This document shows, in pieces, positions 36,343-45,784 of a stretch of DNA of 54,904 nucleotides. The first letter of the stretch is position 1, and each line of letters opens with the position of its first letter. The notes beneath the pieces were generated by a model that was not told the DNA's origin, searched no databases, and worked only from the letters and a program-made list of their open reading frames with translations. Position numbers and translations under genes: made by a program. This stretch comes from Pedobacter rhizosphaerae (GTDB taxonomy: Bacteria; Bacteroidota; Bacteroidia; Sphingobacteriales; Sphingobacteriaceae), in the NCBI RefSeq assembly GCF_900111155.1, contig NZ_FOGG01000035.1:1-54904 (forward strand), given 5' to 3'.

Positions 36343-36443
36343 AAAACTCACTCATTCAAAATTAGCAAACACTCTCATTCAAAACTCAAAATTCAATCAT
36401 TAAATCTCAGTAATTTATCTTTTCATCATTCCAACATTATAAT

Positions 36444-36451
36444 TAACTTTG
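36444..36451 (+). promoter_or_regulatory. -7 promoter box of gcvH
   Basis: TAACTTTG matches TAnnTTTG and ends 22 nt before the gcvH ATG. It suggests that gcvH and vanZ are transcribed independently of sprA. Confidence 0.5.
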
Positions 36452-36473
36452 AAAAACTAATTTATAAAGACAA

Positions 36474-36854
36474 ATGAATTTTCCATCAGAATTAAAATAC
36501 ACGAAGGACCACGAATGGGTTAAGGTTGAAGGTAATGAAGCATATGTAGGTATTACTGACTTTGCTCAGCGCGAATTAGGTGATATTGTTTATGTAGATA
36601 TCAATACTGTAGGTTCAGATGTAGCGAAAGACGAAGTTTTCGGTACAGTTGAAGCCGTTAAAACAGTATCTGATTTGTTTATGCCTGTAGCCGGAACAGT
36701 ATTGGAAGTAAACGCAGCTTTAAATGATAACCCTGAATTGGTAAATTCTGATCCTTATGGTGAAGGCTGGATGGTAAAAGTTTCTTTAGCAGATGCTGCT
36801 GAAGTAGAAGGCTTACTTAGCGCTGAAGCTTACCAGGCATTAGTTGGAGCATAA
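36474..36854 (+). CDS. gcvH: Glycine cleavage system H protein
   Basis: The 126-residue lipoyl carrier shuttles the aminomethyl group between P, T and L proteins of glycine cleavage. The lipoylated lysine is K63 in the context GTVEAVKTVSDLFMP, and HEWVKVEGNEAYVGITDFAQ marks the N-terminal fold. In Bacteroidota gcvH regularly sits next to sprA. The vanZ-like gene begins 14 bp after its stop. Confidence 0.97.
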   Translation: MNFPSELKYTKDHEWVKVEGNEAYVGITDFAQRELGDIVYVDINTVGSDVAKDEVFGTVEAVKTVSDLFMPVAGTVLEVNAALNDNPELVNSDPYGEGWMVKVSLADAAEVEGLLSAEAYQALVGA

Positions 36855-36868
36855 TAATATTTAATATT

Positions 36869-37270
36869 TTGTACAAAGCACTAAAACGACAACAATGGGC
36901 CATTCTCTGGACCGCAGTTATTTTAGTGCTTTGTAATATACACATGCCAGATTCGGCTGGTGGAGATGGTTTCTTCTTCGAAGGCTTCGATAAAATGGCA
37001 CACCTTGGTTTTTTCTTTGTACTAAGTGTGTTGTTGTTCTATGGCAAAATAAGATATCAGCATAGTTTTGGTTTCAGAACTTTAACGATATTCAAAATTC
37101 TATTGATCAATGCAGTAATTGGTGGAGGCATTGAGGTATTGCAATGGAAAGTTTTCACCTATCGTTCTGCAGAGTGGTGGGATTTTACCTGCGACATGTT
37201 AGGCGCATTGATGGCTGTTTTCAGTTACGTTTTACTCCATAAATTGAATTTCAATGAAAAAGCTGACTAG
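36869..37270 (+). CDS. VanZ family membrane protein
   Basis: The 133-residue protein has four predicted TM helices (about 9-29, 44-62, 73-93 and 108-126). Family features are DKMAHLGFFFVLSVLLF and the conserved EVLQWKVFTYRSAEWWDFTCDMLGAL. VanZ-like proteins occur in many bacteria; one gives low-level teicoplanin resistance, but most have no known role. The start is TTG at 36869. The last 17 bp overlap a 40-residue lipoprotein gene. Confidence 0.88.
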   Translation: MYKALKRQQWAILWTAVILVLCNIHMPDSAGGDGFFFEGFDKMAHLGFFFVLSVLLFYGKIRYQHSFGFRTLTIFKILLINAVIGGGIEVLQWKVFTYRSAEWWDFTCDMLGALMAVFSYVLLHKLNFNEKAD

Positions 37271-37376
37271 TATAATTGGTTTAATCGTGATGATAAGTTT
37301 ATCAGGATGCAGTATCTTCAAGAAAGATTGCAACTGCCCTAAAGTATATTACCGCAACTATCCTGCACAACACTAA
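37254..37376 (+). CDS. 40-residue lipoprotein with CxCP motif
   Basis: ATG at 37254 opens a 40-residue frame that starts MKKLTSIIGLIVMISLSGC. It has a charged N-terminus, a hydrophobic core and lipobox LSGC (Cys19). The mature peptide is only 22 residues and contains FKKDCNCPKVYYR. The frame overlaps the vanZ stop by 17 bp in a different phase, the usual sign of translational coupling. Similar tiny lipoproteins with a (D)CxCPx motif are, as I recall, found in Bacteroidota next to envelope genes, but their function is unknown. Confidence 0.7.
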   Translation: MKKLTSIIGLIVMISLSGCSIFKKDCNCPKVYYRNYPAQH

Positions 37377-37489
37377 TCAAACAAATCATCCCAAAAGATT
37401 TGTAAATAGCCTTTAGGCTGTATTTAAAATGTTACCAAGCATTTAACACATCTTAACAAACCTTTGCGGCTTTGCTTAGTCTGATAGCA

Positions 37490-37497
37490 TAGTTTTG
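37490..37497 (+). promoter_or_regulatory. -7 promoter box upstream of first outer-membrane barrel gene
   Basis: TAGTTTTG matches TAnnTTTG and ends 20 nt before the ATG at 37518. TTTG at 37463-37466 is a possible -33 box at a slightly long 23-nt spacing. Confidence 0.45.
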
Positions 37498-37517
37498 TTA
37501 TAATATTATCTAAAAAT

Positions 37518-40337
37518 TTGATGAAGAGAAACGTTCAGAGAGCAATTTTTATTGTTCTTATTTTTTGTGGATACCTAGCTCAGGCACAGAATACAGGCTC
37601 AATTACAGGTAAAGTAATTAACGCTAAGGATAAAAAGCCAATCGACTTTGCTACAGTAGCCATAAGAAGCCTTAAAGACTCCAGCGTGGTAACCTCCGGC
37701 CAAACTAATCCTGATGGAACTTACACCTTTAAGGGCATTGCTCCGGGTAAATACAGGGTTTATGCCGCTTTCCTGGGTTTACAAACCACCACGAAAGATA
37801 TTGAAGTAGCTAAGACAGCTGTTACAGTACCAGATATTTCAATGGCAGATGATGGTGTAGATTTAAGCACCGTAAATGTAACTGCTACAATTCCTATTGT
37901 GGTGAAGAAAGATACTTTAGAGTTTGATGCCAAATCAATTAAGGTAAGAGAGAATGCTGTTGTAGAAGACTTATTGAAAAAAGTACCTGGAGTAGAAGTT
38001 GCCAAAGATGGTAGCGTGAAGGCTCAGGGAGAAACCATCACCAAAGTGAAGGTAGATGGGAAGGAGTTTTTTGGCAATGACCCACTTTTGGCAACTAAAA
38101 ACCTGCCTGCCGATATGGTAGATAAAATTCAGGTGATTGATGAACTATCCGAACAGGCACAGTTTACCGGAATTGATGATGGTACCAGAAATAAAATTTT
38201 AAATATTACCACCAAAAGTGGAATGAAGCACGGTTATTTTGGAAATAGTACCGTTGGGTATGGTTCAGACGATCGTTACGATGCCAGTTTAAACGTTAAT
38301 AAATTTGATGAAGACAGACAGATTAGTTTCATCGGACAGTTTAACAATGTAAACAAGCAAAACTTCGGTCAGGGTGGTGGTGTAGGTAACGGATTTGGCG
38401 GCGGCGGAGGCGGTCGAGGTGGTTTTGGCGGTGGCGGCGGTGGTGGTAACGCTAGTTCAGGATCCAGCGGAATAACCAACACCAATGCAGCAGGGCTTAA
38501 CTTTGCCGATACCTACAAAGACGGAACTCAGTTCCAGGCCAGTTATTTCTTTAATAAAGCAAGTACAGATAATATACAAACTTCAAATGTTCAAAATCTT
38601 TCAGGGATAGGTACATCTAATATTAACGAAAACTTAAATAGTACCAATGATCGTACAAATCACCGCTTTAACTTTATGGTGGATACGAAAATAGATCCAT
38701 CTCTATCTATCAAAATCCAACCTAACTTTGCTTATACCGAAACGGATGGCAATAGTGTTAGGGATTATACCCGTGACTATATCACCACTTTAACCAAAGG
38801 GTTACAGCGCAATACTACAACAGCTGGTACCCCAACAATCAGCAATAATTTATTGGTGCGTAAAAGCTTTAAACGCAGAGGCCGTACACTTTCACTCAAC
38901 GTAAGTACGAGTATAAATGATAATGATGGTACTAATCTTAACTATAGAGAAGATAAAATCACCAGATCTGGAGTAACTACAGATTCTTTAACCAACCAGT
39001 TAAATAATACCAATAGCCATGCGGTTAGCAATACAACCAGGTTAGTTTATACCGAACCCATTAATAAAACTTTAAGTGTCGAGTTTAATTATCAGAATGG
39101 TTATTCCAATAGTGATTCTCATCGGGATGTATATAATTTTAATCCAGTAACATTACAATACGATTTAGTTGATAATACATTTTCAAATATTTATAACAAC
39201 AGAACGCTTACGAATGCAGTAGGGATTAGCTTTACCACAACAGAAAAAAAATATAACTGGAATATTGGTGTCGCTGGTCAACAAACGAATAGGGTAAATA
39301 CCAACTTAACAACGGGCTTAGTTCGTACACAGAATTTTATCAACCTTACGCCATCTGCACAGTTCAGGTATAATTTTAGTAACCGTAAACGCTTATTTAT
39401 AAACTACCGTGGTTCAACAACGCAACCAAGTATAGATCAGATTCAGCCTATACCCGATAATACCAATTCACAAACCTTTTATGTAGGTAATCCATTGTTA
39501 AAGCCTTCTTTTAACAACCAGTTAAGGGTAAACTTTAATAACTTTAATATCGAAACGGGAAGATTTTTCTTTGCCGGGTTAAATCTAACCCAAACGTTTA
39601 ATAGCATTGGAAATACCGTAATACCTCTGGCAGACGGTGCTCAACAGGTTAGTTATGTTAATGTGGATGGAGTGTATGCCGGAAATGCAAATGCTACTTT
39701 GTCTTTACCATTAATGGCAGAGCGTAAGCTAACTTTAAACATTTCTGGTAATGGTGCCTACAACAGAAACGTTAACTTCATCACGGTTGGAAACACGAGC
39801 GATTTAGTAAAAAATATCACCAACACTTACACCATCTCTAACGGATATAAACTGGTTACCAATGTAGATAAATTTGATTTAACCGGAGGAATTACCGGAA
39901 GCTATACGCACTCTACTTTCTCTGCAAGATCTGGGTCAAATACACAGTTTTACACTATTAATCCGAGTTTTGATATGAGCTATTTACTGCCTGGAAACGT
40001 TAGGTTGGCCATAGATCTGGATTATTTCAGAAACTTTGGTGGCGGGGATCAATACAATCAGGAGTACACGATTCTTAATCCATACATTAGCCGCCAGTTT
40101 TTCAAAAACAGGGCAACCTTTAAGTTCTCTGTAAATGACGCACTTAATCAAAATACCAGCGTAAGCAGAACAGCAACAGGCACATCCATTACTGATTTAA
40201 CTACCAACGTATTAAAACGTTACTACATGCTTTCTTTCACATATTCTTTAACCCGCATTGGCGGAAGAAATATGAGCGGAGATATGCAGATGCCTGGCCA
40301 GGGCGGTGGTGGCGGTGGTATGCGCATGAGAATGTAA
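37518..40337 (+). CDS. Outer membrane beta-barrel protein with CarboxypepD_reg-like domain, copy 1
   Basis: The 939-residue protein has a signal peptide (MMKRNVQRAIFIVLIFCGYLAQA) and an N-terminal carboxypeptidase-regulatory-like domain (about 27-110, GSITGKVINAKDKKPIDFA). A TonB-receptor plug-like region follows (about 118-235, VVEDLLKKVPGVEVAKDG and VKVDGKEFFGNDPLLATKNLP), then a beta-barrel. A pure glycine-rich stretch occurs near residues 287-315, and the C-terminus is GQGGGGGGMRMRM. The ligand is unknown; no TonB box is obvious. It is a paralogue of the gene at 40506, and a terminator separates them. Upstream of feoAB, a metal-related role is possible but unproven. Confidence 0.88.
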   Translation: MMKRNVQRAIFIVLIFCGYLAQAQNTGSITGKVINAKDKKPIDFATVAIRSLKDSSVVTSGQTNPDGTYTFKGIAPGKYRVYAAFLGLQTTTKDIEVAKTAVTVPDISMADDGVDLSTVNVTATIPIVVKKDTLEFDAKSIKVRENAVVEDLLKKVPGVEVAKDGSVKAQGETITKVKVDGKEFFGNDPLLATKNLPADMVDKIQVIDELSEQAQFTGIDDGTRNKILNITTKSGMKHGYFGNSTVGYGSDDRYDASLNVNKFDEDRQISFIGQFNNVNKQNFGQGGGVGNGFGGGGGGRGGFGGGGGGGNASSGSSGITNTNAAGLNFADTYKDGTQFQASYFFNKASTDNIQTSNVQNLSGIGTSNINENLNSTNDRTNHRFNFMVDTKIDPSLSIKIQPNFAYTETDGNSVRDYTRDYITTLTKGLQRNTTTAGTPTISNNLLVRKSFKRRGRTLSLNVSTSINDNDGTNLNYREDKITRSGVTTDSLTNQLNNTNSHAVSNTTRLVYTEPINKTLSVEFNYQNGYSNSDSHRDVYNFNPVTLQYDLVDNTFSNIYNNRTLTNAVGISFTTTEKKYNWNIGVAGQQTNRVNTNLTTGLVRTQNFINLTPSAQFRYNFSNRKRLFINYRGSTTQPSIDQIQPIPDNTNSQTFYVGNPLLKPSFNNQLRVNFNNFNIETGRFFFAGLNLTQTFNSIGNTVIPLADGAQQVSYVNVDGVYAGNANATLSLPLMAERKLTLNISGNGAYNRNVNFITVGNTSDLVKNITNTYTISNGYKLVTNVDKFDLTGGITGSYTHSTFSARSGSNTQFYTINPSFDMSYLLPGNVRLAIDLDYFRNFGGGDQYNQEYTILNPYISRQFFKNRATFKFSVNDALNQNTSVSRTATGTSITDLTTNVLKRYYMLSFTYSLTRIGGRNMSGDMQMPGQGGGGGGMRMRM

Positions 40338-40360
40338 GGCATTAAACCTAAATCATAAGA

Positions 40361-40388
40361 AGACCCGTTTAGCGGGTCTTTTTTTTTG
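40361..40388 (+). terminator. Rho-independent terminator after first barrel gene
   Basis: The stem AGACCCG / CGGGTCT with loop TTTAG is followed by nine T. It lies 23 bp after the stop at 40337. Confidence 0.92.
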
Positions 40389-40505
40389 CCTCAGATTTTA
40401 ATAAATGTGCGAATGACAATTCATGTATTTCAATTGTTACGAAAGCCAAGCAAACCTTTGGTTAGGTTCCTAGTCTTAACCATCAACACACATTAATTTA
40501 ACCAA

Positions 40506-43274
40506 ATGAACAAATTCTTTACTCTCTTATTTGTCTTATGTACCACCTTTGCTTATGCGCAAAAAACAGGAACCATTACCGGTCGTGTTATTCAATCAAA
40601 AGATAAAAAGCCTATAGATTACGCTTCAATAGCCATTAAAAATACTAGCGATTCTAGTGTGGTGGGGGCAATAAATACAAGTGAGGATGGAAAATTTGCT
40701 TTCAAAAATCTTAAACCAGGAAGCTATCGCTTGTATGCTGCATTTTTAGGATTAAAAAACGTAAATAAGGATTTTACCATTACTGCAGATAAATCAGATA
40801 TAAACCTGGGTGATATTGTTTTAGAAGGAGGGGCAATTGATTTACAAACCGTAGAGATTAAAGCAGAGGTTCCACCCATTGTGGTAAAGAAAGATACCTT
40901 AGAATTTAATGCCAGTTCATTTAAGGTGGTAGAAAATGCCGTGGTAGAAGATTTACTGAAAAAGCTACCGGGAGTTGAAGTTGATAAAGCCGGAACAGTA
41001 AAGGCACAGGGAGAAACCATTACCAAGGTAAAGGTTGATGGAAAGGAGTTTTTTGGAAATGATCCCCTTCTGGCTACCAAAAACCTGCCAGCAGATATGA
41101 TCGATAAGATTCAGATTATTGATGAACTATCGGACCAGGCTCAGTTTACAGGAATAGATGATGGATCAAGAACAAAAATCATCAATATAACCACCCGTAA
41201 AGACCGTAAGAATGGCTATTTTGGGAATACTACCGCAGGGTATGGGTCAGACAATAGGTATGATATCGGAGCAAACATCAATCACTTTAATCAAGACCGT
41301 AAATTGAGCGTTATTGCGCAGTTCAACAATGTAAACAAGCAGAACTTTGGCGGCGGTTTGGGTGGTGGAAACGGCGGTGGCAATGGCGGAAGAGAGGGGA
41401 TAAGTAATACCAATGCGGGTGGTTTCAACTTCAGCGATGAATATGCTGATGAGACAGAAATTAACCTGAGTTATTTTGTCAATAAATCGGATAATTTAAT
41501 TCTCAGAAATAGTGTTACGCAAAACTTACTGGGAGATGAAATCACGATTTTTAATAACAACCAGAATAATAATGCAGATAGATTGAACCATCGCCTAAAC
41601 TTTATGGTAGATACCAAGCTGGATTCTTTAACTTCTTTAAAAATACAGCCCAATCTCAGTTATACCGATAACGAAAGCTTAAACTACAGTCAATATTCCA
41701 GAAGTTATAGCCAATACAAAATTGATGGAAGCCAGACCATCACCAATCACAATACTGCCCCATCCTTCAGTAATAATATTCTACTGAGAAAAAAGTTTAG
41801 GAAAAGGGGGCGAACCTTATCATTAAATCTGAATACCAATATCAATAATAACGATGCCGATAACTATAACAATATCGAAGATATCCGAACCGACAGTGTT
41901 ACGACGAAGAAGATAACGAATCAGTTTAACGATCAGGAAAGCGAATCACTAAATCATAATACCCGATTAGTTTATACAGAACCGCTTTCTAATAGTTTAA
42001 GTATAGAATTTAACTATCAAAATGGATATAACCATAATACATCTGATCGTTTTACCTACAATTTTAATCCGGCAACATTAGCATATGATTTGCTAGATCA
42101 AACCTATAGTAACGCCTATGAAAATACGATCCTGACCAATACAGCAGGTTTCAGTTTCAATAAAATGGCCAAAAAATACAACTGGAATATCGGCATGGCC
42201 GTGCAGAATACCGATCGGACCAACAACAACATTACCCGTGGATTTGTATTGAAGCAAAATATATTTAACTACACCCCATCGGCAATGTTCAGGTATAACT
42301 TTAGCAATAGTAAGCGGTTTGTAGTTAATTACAGGGGCAGTACCAATCAGCCAACCATTCAGCAATTGCAGCCTATACCCAACAATACCAATACACAAAG
42401 TATCCCTGTTGGAAACCCAAATCTGAAACCGGAGTTTAACAATACTTTGCGCCTGGCTTACAATACTTTTACGGTAGGGAAAAACCGTTCCTTGTTTATC
42501 AATATGAATTTTACGCAAACCTCCAACAGAATTGCCAATAGTACCAGTGTTATTGATACGGGTGTTAACGAAGGGAAGCTGGCAGTACTTCCGGTAAATG
42601 TTAACGGCGTGTATTCAGGTTCCATTTCATCATCCATTAGCCTTCCGATTATGGCAGAAAATAAACTGAACTTCCATATTAATGTTGGAGGTAGCTATGA
42701 CCGCGATGTAAACTTTACAAGAGATTTAAAAAATATTACCAATAGCTGGTCTATATCCAATGGCTATCGTTTAGTATCCAATCTGGATAAATTAGACCTC
42801 ACCGCCGGTATTAATGCAACCATTAACCGCGCTACCTATTCTGCTCAACCACAATCCAATACCCGTTATTATACTTTTTCGCCCAATGTTAGTGTGAGTT
42901 ATCTATTTCCGGGAGATATTCGTTTTGCTGTAGATGCAGATTATAACCAAAATACAGGTAGAGGGGAGGGATATGATACATATTTTACCCTGGTAAATTC
43001 GTATGTAAGCAAGCAATTCTTTAAAAACAGAGGAACTTTGAAGGCTGCAGTGAATGATTTATTGAATGAAAATCAAGGCATAAGCCGTACAGCCAATAAC
43101 AACACCATACAGGATGTGAGCTTTAATGTATTGAAAAGATACTTTATGTTCTCTTTTACTTATTCCTTAAACAGAATGGGAGGTAAAAATAGGAATAGAG
43201 GAGGCGAAGGTCGTGAGGGTGGAAGAGAAGGAAGGGGAGGCGGAGGCTTTGGTGGTGGCAGACAACGATTTTAA
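40506..43274 (+). CDS. Outer membrane beta-barrel protein with CarboxypepD_reg-like domain, copy 2
   Basis: The 922-residue paralogue of the protein at 37518 has a signal peptide (MNKFFTLLFVLCTTFAYA) and a GTITGRVIQSKDKKPIDYA domain. The plug-like segment VVEDLLKKLPGVEVDKAG and VKVDGKEFFGNDPLLATKNLP is nearly identical to copy 1. The internal glycine-rich insert is shorter (about residues 282-300), and the tail is rich in G, R and E (REGGREGRGGGGFGGG). Conservation is highest in the plug and barrel-start region, while the Gly tracts vary, pointing to divergence of surface loops after tandem duplication. Confidence 0.88.
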   Translation: MNKFFTLLFVLCTTFAYAQKTGTITGRVIQSKDKKPIDYASIAIKNTSDSSVVGAINTSEDGKFAFKNLKPGSYRLYAAFLGLKNVNKDFTITADKSDINLGDIVLEGGAIDLQTVEIKAEVPPIVVKKDTLEFNASSFKVVENAVVEDLLKKLPGVEVDKAGTVKAQGETITKVKVDGKEFFGNDPLLATKNLPADMIDKIQIIDELSDQAQFTGIDDGSRTKIINITTRKDRKNGYFGNTTAGYGSDNRYDIGANINHFNQDRKLSVIAQFNNVNKQNFGGGLGGGNGGGNGGREGISNTNAGGFNFSDEYADETEINLSYFVNKSDNLILRNSVTQNLLGDEITIFNNNQNNNADRLNHRLNFMVDTKLDSLTSLKIQPNLSYTDNESLNYSQYSRSYSQYKIDGSQTITNHNTAPSFSNNILLRKKFRKRGRTLSLNLNTNINNNDADNYNNIEDIRTDSVTTKKITNQFNDQESESLNHNTRLVYTEPLSNSLSIEFNYQNGYNHNTSDRFTYNFNPATLAYDLLDQTYSNAYENTILTNTAGFSFNKMAKKYNWNIGMAVQNTDRTNNNITRGFVLKQNIFNYTPSAMFRYNFSNSKRFVVNYRGSTNQPTIQQLQPIPNNTNTQSIPVGNPNLKPEFNNTLRLAYNTFTVGKNRSLFINMNFTQTSNRIANSTSVIDTGVNEGKLAVLPVNVNGVYSGSISSSISLPIMAENKLNFHINVGGSYDRDVNFTRDLKNITNSWSISNGYRLVSNLDKLDLTAGINATINRATYSAQPQSNTRYYTFSPNVSVSYLFPGDIRFAVDADYNQNTGRGEGYDTYFTLVNSYVSKQFFKNRGTLKAAVNDLLNENQGISRTANNNTIQDVSFNVLKRYFMFSFTYSLNRMGGKNRNRGGEGREGGREGRGGGGFGGGRQRF

Positions 43275-43293
43275 ATCATACTAAAGTAATCCT

Positions 43294-43301
43294 TAGCTTT
43301 G
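43294..43301 (+). promoter_or_regulatory. -7 promoter box upstream of feoA
   Basis: TAGCTTTG matches TAnnTTTG. It ends 145 nt before the feoA ATG, so a long leader would result; no Fur-like palindrome was found by eye. Confidence 0.35.
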
Positions 43302-43446
43302 TACAGAATCTCTGGGTCAGGTTATTTGGAATAAATCTAAAGAAAGGTTAACTTGCGACCAAATTCAGCACATGAGAAACCAGTTGGGTTTAGGATTTTT
43401 ATTTTAAATCTGAAGCTCGTCTGACTAAAAAAATAATATTAAACAG

Positions 43447-43662
43447 ATGAAACTTTCGCATCTAAAAGTAGGAGAAACAGGCACCATTGTTGCCTTCACG
43501 GATCTTGATTTATCTGTGAAGTTAATGGAGATGGGGTGTTTGCCAGGTGAAGTGGTAGAAGTTGAACGTTTTGCTCCTCTTGGCGATCCAATGGCTATTC
43601 GTGTTGCAGGTTATCAGTTATGCTTAAGAAAAAGCGAAGCTGATGTCATTATCATACAATAA
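43447..43662 (+). CDS. feoA: Ferrous iron transport protein A
   Basis: The 71-residue SH3-like cytosolic protein aids FeoB-mediated Fe(II) uptake. Family features are LSHLKVGETGTIV, SVKLMEMGCLPGEVVEV, GDPMAIRVAGYQLCLRKSEA. The length is typical. The feoB TTG start is 10 bp downstream, so the two form an operon. Confidence 0.93.
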   Translation: MKLSHLKVGETGTIVAFTDLDLSVKLMEMGCLPGEVVEVERFAPLGDPMAIRVAGYQLCLRKSEADVIIIQ

Positions 43663-43672
43663 TTAGGCTGAT

Positions 43673-45781
43673 TTGGATATTAAAGTTGCGTTAGTTGGTA
43701 ATCCCAATACAGGTAAATCTACTCTATTTAACCGCTTAACGGGGTTGAATCAAAAAATTGGAAACTTTCCGGGTATAACGGTCGATAAGAAGACAGGTTT
43801 TAGCCGTTTAGATAGTCATAAAGAAGCTGAGATTATAGATTTGCCGGGTACCTACAGCTTGTATCCAAAAAGTAAAGATGAAAGCATTGTCTTCCAGGTT
43901 TTAGCCGATAAAAAAAATAGCAGCCATCCCGATGTCATTGTACTCGTTACCGATTCTTCCAATCTGAAACGAAATATGCTACTTTATTCGCAGGTAGCAG
44001 ATTTAGGTATTCCGATGGTTTTGGCTTTGAATATGGTCGATGTTGCAGCAAAGCAGGGTATAGAAGTTAATGTTGATCGGCTGGCCGAAAAATTGGGAAT
44101 ACAGGTGGTATCCATTTCAGCGAGAAATAATATCGGTATTGATCAATTAAAACAAGCGATTGCCAATACGAATAAAATAGCAACACAAAATCTGGAAGTA
44201 GACGTTAATTTTCTAGCACCAGCGGCTATTAATGCCATTAAGCGCCATATTAATGCCGACAATGATTATTATGCATTACAGGTGTTGCATCAGCACGAAC
44301 ACTTAACTTTTTTTAGCGATCAGCAGCAAGAAGAGATTGAAGAGATTGAGCAATCTCATGGATTTGAATCTGCAAAGGTTCAGGCGGCAGAAACTATTGC
44401 CCGTTACAAACATTTAAGCACCATTCTTTCCGATGTCGTGGTAGATAAAGGAACAGCTAAAAAGTTTTCTTTTAGCGATAAGTTAGACGGTATTCTCACC
44501 CATAAAATCTGGGGGTTTGCCATTTTCTTATTGATTCTCTTCATCATTTTTAATGCCATATTTGCCTGGTCATCCTATCCTATGGATTTAATTGAATCTA
44601 CTTTTGGATGGTTAACAGCCCTTGGACATGAGCATTTGCCAGCGGGTATGCTTACCGACTTATTGTTGGATGGTGTAATTGCAGGGCTTGGCGGAATCTT
44701 CGTATTCATCCCGCAAATTGCTATTCTTTTTGCCTTTATTTCCATTTTGGAAGATACGGGTTATATGGCCAGGGTAACCTTTATGATGGATAAAATCATG
44801 AGTAAGGTGGGCCTAAATGGCAAATCTGTTGTGCCCATGATTGGTGGTTTGGCTTGCGCCGTTCCCTCTATTATGGCGGCGAGAAACATCGAGAACTGGA
44901 AAGACAGGATGATTACCATCATGGTAACGCCATTAATTAGCTGTAGTGCCCGCCTTCCGGTTTATATTTTAATTATTTCATTAATTGTTCCGCAAGAAAC
45001 AGTTTTTGGTATTTTTAGTAAGCAGGGTTTGGCCCTGATGATTATGTATCTGGTTGGGGTAGTTGCTGCGGTTGCGGTAGCCTGGGTAATGAAGGTCATT
45101 ATCAAAACGAAAGAGCGTTCGTATTTCATTATGGAACTTCCGATTTATCGTATGCCAAGATGGAAGAATGTTCTTTTTACCATGTATGAAAAATCGAAGA
45201 CTTTTGTTTTTGAAGCTGGAAAGGTGATTATTGCGATATCAATTATCCTTTGGGTAATGGCATCTTTTGGCCCTGGAAATCGCTTTGAGAAAATCGATCA
45301 GAAATACGCCACTGCATTAGCCGATACGACCCAAAACACTACACATATTGAAACTCTTGTGGCCACAGAGAAACTGGAGAACTCTTACGTAGGGATTCTG
45401 GGACACTTTATTGAGCCTGCTATCCGCCCCTTGGGTTACGATTGGAAAATTGGGATAGGATTAATTACTTCATTTGCAGCGCGTGAAGCCTTTGTAGGTA
45501 CAATGGCCACTATTTACAGTGTGGATGGTGGCGATGAAGACAGTGCAACCATTCGCGAACGCATGGCGGCATCGGTAAATAATAAAACAGGCTTGCCGGT
45601 TTATACCTTTGCTACGGGGATTTCCCTGATGCTATTTTACGCCTTTGCAATGCAATGCATGAGTACCGTTGCCATTGTATATCGTGAAACCAAAGGTTGG
45701 AAATGGCCGGTCATTCAATTGGTATACATGACGGCCATGGCTTATGTTGCAGCACTCGTAGCTTATCAGTTGCTGAGGTAA
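43673..45781 (+). CDS. feoB: Ferrous iron transport protein B
   Basis: The 702-residue GTPase-coupled Fe(II) transporter sits in the inner membrane. G motifs are G1 GNPNTGKST (residues 9-17), G3 DLPGTYSL, G4 NMVD and G5 SAR. A helical spacer follows (about 170-265), then at least eight membrane helices with the Gate motifs. One gate motif contains a cysteine (GGLACAVPSIMAARN) and another is CSARLPVYILII. The C-terminus is typical. The start is TTG at 43673. A long repeat tract follows the stop. Confidence 0.96.
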   Translation: MDIKVALVGNPNTGKSTLFNRLTGLNQKIGNFPGITVDKKTGFSRLDSHKEAEIIDLPGTYSLYPKSKDESIVFQVLADKKNSSHPDVIVLVTDSSNLKRNMLLYSQVADLGIPMVLALNMVDVAAKQGIEVNVDRLAEKLGIQVVSISARNNIGIDQLKQAIANTNKIATQNLEVDVNFLAPAAINAIKRHINADNDYYALQVLHQHEHLTFFSDQQQEEIEEIEQSHGFESAKVQAAETIARYKHLSTILSDVVVDKGTAKKFSFSDKLDGILTHKIWGFAIFLLILFIIFNAIFAWSSYPMDLIESTFGWLTALGHEHLPAGMLTDLLLDGVIAGLGGIFVFIPQIAILFAFISILEDTGYMARVTFMMDKIMSKVGLNGKSVVPMIGGLACAVPSIMAARNIENWKDRMITIMVTPLISCSARLPVYILIISLIVPQETVFGIFSKQGLALMIMYLVGVVAAVAVAWVMKVIIKTKERSYFIMELPIYRMPRWKNVLFTMYEKSKTFVFEAGKVIIAISIILWVMASFGPGNRFEKIDQKYATALADTTQNTTHIETLVATEKLENSYVGILGHFIEPAIRPLGYDWKIGIGLITSFAAREAFVGTMATIYSVDGGDEDSATIRERMAASVNNKTGLPVYTFATGISLMLFYAFAMQCMSTVAIVYRETKGWKWPVIQLVYMTAMAYVAALVAYQLLR

Positions 45782-45784
45782 GTT

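Noticed and set aside
43275..43446. Fur box or riboswitch in front of feoA
   Set aside because: No clear Fur palindrome or known riboswitch core could be found by eye.
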